Of a stretch of 64,000 nt of DNA, positions 1 through 7,002 are shown piece by piece. Numbering within the stretch: the stretch's first letter is position 1; the number at the start of each line of letters is the position of its first letter. A program made the position numbers and the translations under genes. Source of the DNA: Gp1-AA133 sp964641665 (GTDB lineage: Bacteria; Acidobacteriota; Terriglobia; Terriglobales; Acidobacteriaceae); the NCBI GenBank assembly GCA_964641665.1, contig CAZXKO010000064.1, positions 48,289-112,288 on the forward strand. The letters run 5' to 3'. The notes under the pieces are model-generated. The model worked only from the letters and a program-made list of their open reading frames with translations, was not told where the DNA came from and ran no database searches.

Positions 1-2
1 CT

Positions 3-740
3 GGAAAAACAGCTGTTATTACCGGGGGAAACCGAGGTCTCGGCGAGGCAATGGCGAAAGCGCTCGCAAACGCCGGAGCGAGAATCGTTCTTGTGGCTCG
101 AGACGAAAAGCGTCTGGAGTCGGTACGCGATGCGATTAATGCACACGGCGGGACAGCTGTTGCCTTCACTGGCGATGTCACCCAGGAAAACGACGTCGCT
201 GCTGTGGCACGCGCGGTGACAGAGCAGTTCGGGTCTGCGCAGATTCTGATTAACAATGCCGGGATCAATATTCGCAAGCCTCTGGTGGATTTCTCTTTGG
301 CAGATTTTCGCAGTGTGGTCGACAGCAGTTTAATTTCGACCTTTCTGATGTGTCGAGCATTTGTGCCCGGAATGACGGGCTCGGGATACGGCCGCATTTT
401 GAACATGGCCTCGATCATGAGCCATGTTTCGTTGCCCGGGCGAACCGCCTACTCCTCGGCGAAAACCGCGCTTCTCGGGCTGACCCGTGCTCTGGCGCTG
501 GAACTTGCAGGCCAGGGAATAACCGTGAACGGCATCAGCCCCGGACCGTGTGCAACGGAGATGAATGCCGCGGTCATGAACAATCCCGAAGCCAATGCGC
601 AATTTCTCGCCAGCCTGCCCGTGGGGCGATGGGGCAAAGTCGAAGAGATTGGTAGCCTGGCCTGTTATCTCTGTTCCGAACACGCAGGCTTTATCACCGG
701 AACCGACATTCTGATCGATGGAGGCTGGACCGCCAGGTAA
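3..740 (+). CDS. SDR-family oxidoreductase, 5' end cut by window edge
   Basis: NAD(P)-dependent short-chain dehydrogenase/reductase, probably reducing or oxidising a sugar acid or a 3-oxoacyl group in the cytoplasm. The reading frame is open from the first bases of the window, so the true start lies upstream; the ATG at 51 is internal because the Rossmann motif TGGNRGLGE precedes it. In window numbering (245 residues) NNAG is at about 84-87, the catalytic Ser at about 137 and the YSSAK pair (Tyr 150, Lys 154). The C-terminus ends in an IDGGWTAR-type tail usual for classical 250-residue SDRs. The family resembles gluconate 5-dehydrogenase and FabG-like enzymes, but substrate cannot be told from sequence alone. 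It is convergent with the minus-strand genes that follow. Confidence 0.9.
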   Translation, partial: GKTAVITGGNRGLGEAMAKALANAGARIVLVARDEKRLESVRDAINAHGGTAVAFTGDVTQENDVAAVARAVTEQFGSAQILINNAGINIRKPLVDFSLADFRSVVDSSLISTFLMCRAFVPGMTGSGYGRILNMASIMSHVSLPGRTAYSSAKTALLGLTRALALELAGQGITVNGISPGPCATEMNAAVMNNPEANAQFLASLPVGRWGKVEEIGSLACYLCSEHAGFITGTDILIDGGWTAR

Positions 741-976
741 TGGCTCGGCAGGTGTCTCATCGTAATCATGTTCATTATTGTTCCACTCCCCTAAAAGACC
801 CTCCCGGAAATGGACAGGTAAACTCTCGGCCACCCGTGGTCCCGTTCCGCGACGACTTTGCATGAGTGCGATTCCCCCGAAATCGCCGCACTGTGGCATC
901 TGACCAGGAAATCGAAATCTGCTCCCTTGTTGGTCTGCATCAAATGATCAACATTGCAGTTGCTGATATCCACCAT
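741..976. other. intergenic between convergent genes, no gene seen
   Basis: These 236 bases separate the convergent SDR and ThuA-like genes. Reading frames here are only antisense shadows without family resemblance. I see no clear hairpin with a U-tract. Confidence 0.5.
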
Positions 977-1825
977 TCATCGAGGAGGAGGCACATAATC
1001 TACTAACTCGGTGATCTGTTTTTTCCCCGCCCAGGCGATCGCGCGAAGCAACATGGTTTGAATCTGAGAATCAGCAAAGTTCGCATATACATGTCCTTGC
1101 ATCCACACGAATGCTCGAGCCGGCTGGCCGCCCGGGACAGTGTGTTCATACTTCCAGATTTGAGGCACGACTTCTCCTTTGTGGACTCCAGCGGAAGGAG
1201 TTCCCGGAACTACTGTCGTTGCCAGGACATGGATGGGCGGATCTTTCGCCCACGTCATACTGAAAAAAGCTTCGTCCGAAATCGTCATATCCGGCATTCC
1301 CTGGATGATTGGATCTGATTTGTCCACGATCTTGTAGGGAATTTTCGCCTCCAGTGTGTAGTTGATCTGGCCGTGCTTCTTGCCTCCACCCACCAGGGTT
1401 GCGAGGTACTCCGGATCGGGACCGCACAGCGAGTCATGAATGCTGACTATTCCACCTCCACGTTTGATGAATCCTTCGAGCGCAGCCTTGTCACTATCTG
1501 TCAGGTAGCCGCTGTCTCCCTTATAGATGACAAGCACGTCAGTACGCTCGAGTTCCACTGCACTCGGAGCATGTAAAGAGCCATCGACCACGGCGCCGTG
1601 GTCCGTGAGGAGCTTGCTCCAGTCAGCAAGAAATTGCGGATAGTCGTGCAGACCTGGGCCATGAGTCTTCAGACCGGCGCGCAGATAGATATGCATGCCG
1701 TTGGGGTTTTGTCCCCAGAGCGGCGGGCCCTGCTGTGCGGATTGCTGAGCGAAGGTCGGTGCGTAGCAGAGGACAAGAGCCGCGCTCAGAACTGAGGACC
1801 ATAAACGCGCCAATTTTGTGTTCAC
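977..1825 (-). CDS. secreted ThuA-like (trehalose-utilisation-fold) protein
   Basis: Exported protein of 282 residues with the ThuA-like class-I glutamine-amidotransferase fold, often found beside acidobacterial and planctomycetal sugar dehydrogenases; biochemical role is unproven. A signal peptide covers about residues 1-26 (hydrophobic stretch then TFAQQ). The start is a GTG with a GAGGAAG ribosome site five bases upstream. Family-like parts are the LVIYKGDSGYLT strand, the GFIKRGGGIVSIHDS turn (about 120-134) and ISDEAFFSMTW near 185. It is the third gene after the cytochrome c and PQQ dehydrogenase on the same strand, 37 bases downstream of the latter, so likely co-transcribed and working in periplasmic carbohydrate oxidation or removal. 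Confidence 0.8.
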   Translation of the reverse strand: MNTKLARLWSSVLSAALVLCYAPTFAQQSAQQGPPLWGQNPNGMHIYLRAGLKTHGPGLHDYPQFLADWSKLLTDHGAVVDGSLHAPSAVELERTDVLVIYKGDSGYLTDSDKAALEGFIKRGGGIVSIHDSLCGPDPEYLATLVGGGKKHGQINYTLEAKIPYKIVDKSDPIIQGMPDMTISDEAFFSMTWAKDPPIHVLATTVVPGTPSAGVHKGEVVPQIWKYEHTVPGGQPARAFVWMQGHVYANFADSQIQTMLLRAIAWAGKKQITELVDYVPPPR

Positions 1826-1862
1826 ACTCTTCCTCTTGAAAGAAATTCCAATCGACGAAGCA

Positions 1863-3482
1863 TCACCGACGTTGAACTAAGGAGAACGCATACAGCGTAT
1901 CGCCTGCGCCCGCGACCAGATACTGCTGCCCATCAAGGATGTAGGTCTCGGGTCCATTGCTCAGTGAGTGCAACACCGGAAAGTGCCACAATATGTCTCC
2001 GTTGGTAGCGTTAAACGCGATCAGGTTGCCGTTGTAATCACCGGTGAATAACAGATTGCTTGCGGTGGTCAAAACTCCAGGTCCACTATTTCCACCTTGC
2101 GTGCCATCGGCGGTGGTATACGCGTGACTCCATTTCACGTTGCCACTGCGAAAATCGATCGCTTCCAGAACATGCTGTGACCACAGCGGCTGACCGAAAC
2201 CGCCATATCCTTCCGGCTCGTCGCTCGCGTCGGTCAGATAAACGATCGAGTAACCCCGTGTTGCATTCACATAAAACAGCCCGGTTTGCGGGTTGAAACT
2301 CGGGGGCATCCAGTTGGTTCCGCCTCCCCAATTGATCGTCAAGTAGGAACCATCCACTGTGGGTTCTTTCGCCTTATCGGGGATGGGCTGGCCCGAGGCA
2401 TCGACGCCCTTCGACCAGTTCAGCGGGACAAACGGTTTGGAGATAATATTCTTGCCGTTGGTCCGGTCGAGCACGAAGAAATATCCATTGCGCGCCGCCT
2501 GCGCCAGCAACTTCCGCGGTTTGCCATCGATGGTTGCATCGAACAGAACAGGAGTCTCCACGTTGTCCCAATCATGGGTGTCGTGCGGAGATGCCTGGAA
2601 GTACCAGACCAGTTTCCCGGTGTCGGGATTCAAGGCAACAATTGCGCAGGTCCAAAGGTTGGATCCCTCGCGCCCCTGGCCCGCCGTGACGGGATTCGGA
2701 TTCCCAGTTCCCCAATAGAGCAAATTAAGGTCTTTATCGAAGGTTCCCGGCAGCCAGGTCATGCCTCCGCCGTGTTCCATCGCAGCATCGTTCGGCCAGG
2801 TTTCGGAGCCGGGTTCGCCTTTTCGCGGCTCGGTGTTCCATCGCCATTGCAACTCTCCCGTCTGCGGATCGCGGGCCTCCAGAAAGCCTGGAACATCAAT
2901 GGCATCGCCACCCACGCCGATTAGAACGTGATGGCCAACGACCATCGGCGCCATCGTCGTGAAGTATTGCATCTTTTCGTCAGCGACTTTCTTTCTCCAG
3001 CGCTCTTTACCCGTGCGCGCCTCCAGCGAAATGAACCATCCGTCCGGCGCCATGAAGTACAACCAATCACCGTACATTCCGACGCCGCGATTACCTACCA
3101 GGTGGCCGCCCTGGTCTACCCAGTCGTAGTGCCAAAGTTCACGGCCGGTGTGCGCATCCACGGCGAAAACATGATCGGGAATGGTGAAATAAAGAATTCC
3201 TTTCACCATAAGCGGCGTGGACTTGATCTCCGGATTTGTAACGCCTCGCATTGGTGCGGCAACTTTGACCCGATACATCCAGGTAAGCGCCAAACCGGAG
3301 ACGTTCGAAGTGCGAATCTGTGTGAGCGGGCTGAAACGGCGGCCCGAATAATCTCCGTTGTAAGTGGGCCACGTGTCCGTTGGCTCAGCTTCAAGCAGCT
3401 TGTGCGGATCGAGTAATTGTGCAATCGAAGCGCCATGAAGCAATGCGAGCAGCGACCACAACACCAACGGACGAGATTTCAT
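1863..3482 (-). CDS. PQQ-dependent (quinoprotein) alcohol/sugar dehydrogenase
   Basis: Periplasmic quinoprotein dehydrogenase of 539 residues; oxidises an alcohol or sugar with PQQ and passes electrons to a cytochrome c. A signal peptide covers roughly residues 1-21 (MKSRPLVLWSLLALLHGASIA). The rest is an eight-bladed propeller with recurrent W-motif blades, for example the GRELWHYDW and GKLVWYF blades, starting with WPTYNGDYSGRRFSPLTQI, the classic opening of the family. Its ATG overlaps the TGA of the upstream cytochrome gene (ATGA at 3479-3482), showing translational coupling and supporting a functional redox pair. No cytochrome domain is fused to it, unlike type II quinohaemoprotein dehydrogenases. 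The substrate is not identifiable from the sequence. Confidence 0.9.
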   Translation of the reverse strand: MKSRPLVLWSLLALLHGASIAQLLDPHKLLEAEPTDTWPTYNGDYSGRRFSPLTQIRTSNVSGLALTWMYRVKVAAPMRGVTNPEIKSTPLMVKGILYFTIPDHVFAVDAHTGRELWHYDWVDQGGHLVGNRGVGMYGDWLYFMAPDGWFISLEARTGKERWRKKVADEKMQYFTTMAPMVVGHHVLIGVGGDAIDVPGFLEARDPQTGELQWRWNTEPRKGEPGSETWPNDAAMEHGGGMTWLPGTFDKDLNLLYWGTGNPNPVTAGQGREGSNLWTCAIVALNPDTGKLVWYFQASPHDTHDWDNVETPVLFDATIDGKPRKLLAQAARNGYFFVLDRTNGKNIISKPFVPLNWSKGVDASGQPIPDKAKEPTVDGSYLTINWGGGTNWMPPSFNPQTGLFYVNATRGYSIVYLTDASDEPEGYGGFGQPLWSQHVLEAIDFRSGNVKWSHAYTTADGTQGGNSGPGVLTTASNLLFTGDYNGNLIAFNATNGDILWHFPVLHSLSNGPETYILDGQQYLVAGAGDTLYAFSLVQRR

Positions 3483-4360
3483 TTGAGCGTTACCAGGTAA
3501 GCCGTGAGGTCGTGGATTTGTTTGTCCGAGTAGTGATCCAGCATTTTGCGATGAAACACCAACCTGTCTTCCACCACAGCCTTCACGCCCTTGGTTATCG
3601 CGATCGAATGATATTGACCCTGCTCGTCCTCAAGGGAAACGTAGAAGTCGTCGAGGTGTTTCAGCGAACCGGTAAACTTCTTCCCATCCGCCAGTATCAC
3701 TGTTACGTGGCGCGGCGGGTGCGTGCCGCCGAAATCATAGCTGCGGGCCTCGGGATAGAGTTCAACGGCTTGCAGATCAAGAGGGGACAGCTTCGATGCG
3801 ATGTGCGCGAGGTCGCCGGTCACGGAGTGACAGGTGTAGCATTTGCCCTGACCCTTGAAGTACGCTTCCCCCGCTTGCGCGTTCCCAGTCACGATATTCT
3901 GGACCCGATAAGTACCGCGGTTCGCTGCCAACTCGACCTGCATATGAAGAAATTCCGCAATGGCGCGAACCTGCTCCTCAGTCAACGCAGAAAACGCGGG
4001 CATGCCTCTGCTCGGCCTGCCGTTCTGAATCACCGGTCCAATCAATTCGCCTTTGTCATCATCGAGAACCAGAGCCGAGCGCAACAAATCGGGTCCTGTT
4101 CCTCCGCGCCCATCCGCGCCGTGACAAAAGCCGCAAGTTGGTCCGAAGATCTTCTCACCTTTGCTGGCAAGTTGGTGGTCGGGCTGCCTGCCCAATCCCA
4201 GAAACTCCCGGGTACGAAGTGCCCGTTGACCGTCCTGCTTCTGTGCCTGCGCTGAGGCCGAACTATTTTCGCTTGACTCATCCGACTGTGCTAATCCTAG
4301 CGCTCCCGCGATGGCGAGAACGAATACCGCCGCTAAACCACTCCGGGTGGAAATATTCAT
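3479..4360 (-). CDS. periplasmic diheme cytochrome c
   Basis: Exported electron carrier of 293 residues, expected to accept electrons from the PQQ dehydrogenase encoded just downstream. A signal peptide spans about residues 1-24 (ending LGLAQ). Two c-type heme sites are visible: CGFCH at 76-80 with a later MPAF axial-ligand candidate (about 120), and CYTCH at 174-178. The second domain is extended by a beta-rich segment (about 200-270) resembling the PQQ-associated cytochrome C-terminal region seen in acidobacterial and planctomycetal genomes. Stop and the next start overlap by four bases. No obvious promoter was identified in the 100 bases upstream. Confidence 0.88.
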   Translation of the reverse strand: MNISTRSGLAAVFVLAIAGALGLAQSDESSENSSASAQAQKQDGQRALRTREFLGLGRQPDHQLASKGEKIFGPTCGFCHGADGRGGTGPDLLRSALVLDDDKGELIGPVIQNGRPSRGMPAFSALTEEQVRAIAEFLHMQVELAANRGTYRVQNIVTGNAQAGEAYFKGQGKCYTCHSVTGDLAHIASKLSPLDLQAVELYPEARSYDFGGTHPPRHVTVILADGKKFTGSLKHLDDFYVSLEDEQGQYHSIAITKGVKAVVEDRLVFHRKMLDHYSDKQIHDLTAYLVTLK

Positions 4361-4496
4361 GTCGATGCTTTGGCCCCTTGGCTCATGACTTGGTGGCTAG
4401 GCACGCCATTGAGATAGCGAATCGCTGTCCTCGGAGAACGAACACACGCACACATTTATGTGTTCAGGCGACAGCGATAACGCATCACGCATTCTG

Positions 4497-4789
4497 TTAA
4501 ACGGTTCGTGTATTCTGCTCGTTAAGCAATCTCTGAATCTCCCCGCGCACGAGATCCACGGCGTGTAGAAATTCTCGACGATCGTTTGAAAGTTGGCGCA
4601 TTCGTTCGACGTTTCGAGCATGATCGTACTCGGCTCTCGCCTTGCATTCATGTCGTCCCGTACTTGCATGATGGCCAGTTCTACACTGACATTTTGGTTG
4701 CGAGAATCCTTATTTTTCTCCTGTCCGTTCAGGCACTTGCTGCAAGGACGTTCCGGCGCTGCGAACCATTTCGAGGTCGCCACTGCCAA
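4497..4789 (-). pseudogene. frameshifted small coiled-coil protein (remnant)
   Basis: Two overlapping minus-strand frames each look coding over part of this stretch. One gives a segment running VELAIMQVRDDMNAR; another, one base out of register, continues ARNVERMRQLSNDRREFLHA and VRGEIQRLLNEQ before a TAA at 4499-4497. Joining them near 4650 gives one charged, heptad-like helical protein of about 90 residues. I do not recognise a family. It may be a decayed gene or a sequencing indel. It lies between the cytochrome operon and the toxin-antitoxin pair. Confidence 0.3.
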
Positions 4790-4886
4790 TCAGGATGCCA
4801 GTTCCGGCGCCGCACTGCAGCCTTCTGCTCGTTGCCATCACGGTAAAGGTTCCAAGCTCGATCATGAAATCGACTTCAACTACGGC

Positions 4887-5246
4887 TCACGGCTCCCCAT
4901 AAACTCCCAGTGATCGCGCGATGACAGCGAGGCGTCGGTCGGCGCTCCAGAGCAGTACGCTTTCCAATGCCGCCGACGCTAGCAGATGTACATCGACCCA
5001 GCCGACACCCCGACCCATGAGGCGATGCCGCTCGACGAACGTCATCACCTCCTCATTCTCCACGACCGGCACGGATGGCAAGCTCCGGAGCAATTGCAGG
5101 ATCTCAGAGCGGCGGTTTATGGAGCCACATGCCAATTCGCCGATAATAAATGGATGGCACTGAACTTCGGCGCGATGAAGAAGCGAGACGAGCCCGAGCT
5201 GGCCATGGCGCAAATGTTCCACCCAGATCGAGGTATCAACAAGCAT
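4887..5246 (-). CDS. vapC: VapC-like PIN-domain ribonuclease toxin
   Basis: PIN-domain endoribonuclease of 119 residues, toxin of a type II toxin-antitoxin system, probably cleaving tRNA or rRNA when free of its antitoxin. The four acidic metal-binding positions are visible: Asp4 (MLVDTSIW), Glu37 (IIGELACG), Asp85 (GWVDVHLL) and Asp103 (SADRRL). Its ATG overlaps the antitoxin stop by one base (TGATG at 5244-5248), the usual coupling of antitoxin first, toxin second. Target unknown. Confidence 0.88.
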   Translation of the reverse strand: MLVDTSIWVEHLRHGQLGLVSLLHRAEVQCHPFIIGELACGSINRRSEILQLLRSLPSVPVVENEEVMTFVERHRLMGRGVGWVDVHLLASAALESVLLWSADRRLAVIARSLGVYGEP

Positions 5247-5455
5247 CAGCGGCTGGCCACACGGGCCTGAGAACGGCGTCGCCGAATTTTCCGCAGACGC
5301 GGCTCGCTGCCGCCCAGTGCCGCCAGCCTCTTAGCACTCTCACGCGCGACCAGGGCTTCCAGTCCGGCGTGCACGACAGCAGTCTTCTCCGTGATACCGC
5401 TGAGCCGTGCCGCTTGCTTGAGCAGGTCATCGTTAATGTTCAGAGTCGTCCGCAT
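5246..5455 (-). CDS. vapB: VapB-type antitoxin
   Basis: Antitoxin of 69 residues starting at the ATG of MRTTLNINDDLLKQA. The N-terminal 45 residues have the short beta strand plus two helices of a ribbon-helix-helix DNA-binding domain (TTLNINDDLL, then HAGLEALVARE), so it should dimerise and repress its own operon. The basic tail (RKIRRRR) likely wraps the toxin. A longer frame opens at 5482 but its extra nine residues are not family-like. The downstream VapC overlaps by one base. Confidence 0.82.
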   Translation of the reverse strand: MRTTLNINDDLLKQAARLSGITEKTAVVHAGLEALVARESAKRLAALGGSEPRLRKIRRRRSQARVASR

Positions 5456-5610
5456 ATGTATCAGTATGCACGATTCATGCATACAGTTTCAAGAGCGTAA
5501 GAAAAGTGCAGGCCACGGCACTTTTCCTTTAAACTCCTTCGAGCTGGGCTTTGTCAATCGCGAACTCTCTCACTCTTCAGTGTTGCCAAGGCCCAGGTGG
5601 ACCACCCGGT

Positions 5611-5949
5611 TCATTTCTGCTTGAACGGAATCACGGTGCTCGGATGGGTGCCTTCTTGTGTTTGTGCTGCCGTAAGGGTTGATTCAGCCAGACGCAAGAA
5701 GCGCGGAGACACGTTCCACCGATGACCGTCGTCTGTGACCACGGTGACCGATTTCTTGTTATAGCGAGTCAGAATTCCGACCACGGGAGTTCTACCGTCG
5801 GGTTCGAATGTAACGCGATCGCCGATGCGGAACTCCAGCATGGCCTTGTGAGCATGCATCTGACTCATGAGTCGGAGACGCTGCACGATGCGATGATTTA
5901 AGTCTATGAGTTCAGCTTCGGTCAGATGATCTATGTTAATGCGATTCAT
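5611..5949 (-). CDS. conserved small protein with KOW/SH3-like domain
   Basis: Hypothetical protein of 112 residues. The N-terminus is helical (HLTEAELIDLNHRIVQRLRL), followed by a beta-rich stretch FRIGDRVTFEPDGRTPVVGI and KSVTVVTDDGHRWNVSP that looks like a small SH3/KOW-type barrel. I recall similar proteins of this length in many bacteria, often beside mobile elements, without known function; that recollection is not checked. It stands alone between the toxin-antitoxin pair and decayed DNA. Confidence 0.6.
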   Translation of the reverse strand: MNRINIDHLTEAELIDLNHRIVQRLRLMSQMHAHKAMLEFRIGDRVTFEPDGRTPVVGILTRYNKKSVTVVTDDGHRWNVSPRFLRLAESTLTAAQTQEGTHPSTVIPFKQK

Positions 5950-6049
5950 GTTCGCTGCCGGGTGATCAGCCTTTACCAGCCTCTGTGCTGGCTGATGTGA
6001 CCGTCATTTGATTGTAGAGCACCAACGACAGCGGCGTCCAAAAGGGAAA

Positions 6050-6180
6050 ATGTCTGCGCCAACCGACTTCATAACCTTCACTGTAGTCACGTCGGTCGTA
6101 ATGGTTACCATACTGCTTGCGTGTTATATCCCCGCACGCCGCGCCGCGAAAGTCGATCCCATGGTGGCAGTAGGGTGTAC
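6050..6180 (+). pseudogene. relic of an ABC-transporter permease (ADOP/MacB-type) C-terminus
   Basis: The plus-strand frame reads APTDFITFTVVTSVVMVTI followed by LLACYIPARRAAKVDPMVA, the last transmembrane helix and conserved tail of FtsX/MacB-family orphan permeases that abound in Acidobacteriota. In intact members the gene ends a few codons later after VALRYE; here the frame runs off into unrelated sequence and nothing upstream of about 6050 matches. Only some 45 codons of an originally 800-residue gene remain. Confidence 0.7.
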
Positions 6181-6386
6181 GAGTAGGCCCATTCAGATCC
6201 AATTCCTCGTGCGTCGATGTCGATAACGAGCTCCGGCGCAATGGAGACGAGAACGAAAAGTTCCCCGATTTCCAGATGCTTTGAAACGTGTCACGGGCAA
6301 GTCAGATGTTGAGACCTGAGTTCGTCTGGCCGTAGCAACCTCATCCGACAGCATGGCTTGCAAGGTAAAGTGTCGGCTATCACAGC

Positions 6387-6554
6387 TCAGGCCTTCCCAG
6401 CTTCTAGCCCCCTGGTCCGTTCGAGAGCGCGGGTCAGTTTAACCTCATAATTCGCTACTCTGTTCTCGGCCTCGAGATAATCGCGCTGCCAATCCGGCTG
6501 CAGGTTAGGATCTCCCAACGCGATGCCATGTTCGCAGCACCATCGATCCGCCAT
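6387..6554 (-). CDS. possible small protein (55 aa)
   Basis: An ATG at 6554 opens a 55-residue frame: a cysteine-containing start (MADRWCCEHG), then LGDPNLQPDWQRDYLEAENR and a charged helical tail, ending at a TGA. The composition is protein-like and helical. No ribosome binding site stands out, so this remains tentative. It lies in decayed DNA upstream of the first tRNA fragment and could itself be a remnant. Confidence 0.35.
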   Translation of the reverse strand: MADRWCCEHGIALGDPNLQPDWQRDYLEAENRVANYEVKLTRALERTRGLEAGKA

Positions 6555-6581
6555 CGTACATGGTCATTTCTCGTAAATGCC

Positions 6582-6632
6582 TGGGTCCTTTGGGTCCAAC
6601 TTGGGTCCAACTAACGGTCCGTTTTGGACCCA
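6582..6632. repeat. cluster of TGGGTCC repeats next to the tRNA fragment
   Basis: TGGGTCC occurs at 6582, 6591 and 6602, and in inverted form (GGACCCA) at 6626-6632. The cluster ends about 40 bases before the tRNA-Arg fragment. Spaced short repeats beside an attachment core are what arm-type integrase sites look like; this role is an inference. Confidence 0.4.
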
Positions 6633-6674
6633 AAATGGTTCGTAAGTTGCGCCGGATCAACGAGGATTTAAACG

Positions 6675-6720
6675 GCTACGAACCAGAAGGTCGGGAGTTC
6701 GAATCTCTCAGGGCGCACCA
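6675..6720 (+). other. 3' fragment of tRNA-Arg(ACG), attachment-site-like
   Basis: The sequence from the anticodon loop CTACGAA through the T arm (stem GGGAG/CTCTC, loop TTCGAAT), the 3' acceptor strand AGGGCGC and ACCA matches the 3' half of a tRNA-Arg with anticodon ACG. The bases upstream do not form the 5' half: the expected anticodon stem partner TCTGG is AACGG. The break at the anticodon loop is typical of tyrosine-integrase attachment in tRNA genes. A second copy, identical except for one base, lies at 18483-18528. Confidence 0.75.
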
Positions 6721-6901
6721 TTTTCTCGCCTGGTCTCAGTCGTTTTGGCGCCCACTCTGATGACTGCAGGTCCCGCCCGGCTTGTGTTTCTGCCCGGAAT
6801 TGTGCTCGGGTAGCCTCGACATAGCTGCGAGGACCCCACCCTCAGAAGGGTCTACGTACCGAGCAAAATGCCCGTGACAACAAATCAAGGAGATCCGCAC
6901 A

Positions 6902-6938
6902 AGAAAAATGCCAGGACGATCTTGAGTCATCCTGGCAT
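6902..6938 (-). terminator. intrinsic terminator of the TonB-receptor gene
   Basis: Inverted repeat ATGCCAGGA (6908-6916) and TCCTGGCAT (6930-6938); read on the minus strand the stem is followed by TTTTTCTT. It lies 64 bases past the stop codon of the receptor gene. Confidence 0.8.
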
Positions 6939-7002
6939 ATGAGCCCGGAATGCGAAATCTTCCCCCTGTCGAGACGTTGACTCCCGTCTAGTTAACTCCC
7001 GT

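Noticed and set aside
3380..4255. 291-residue plus-strand frame opposite the cytochrome c gene
   Set aside because: The minus strand has two heme motifs and a signal peptide, so this frame is an antisense shadow.
6661..6720. Complete tRNA gene
   Set aside because: The D arm and the 5' acceptor strand are missing, and the anticodon stem does not pair.
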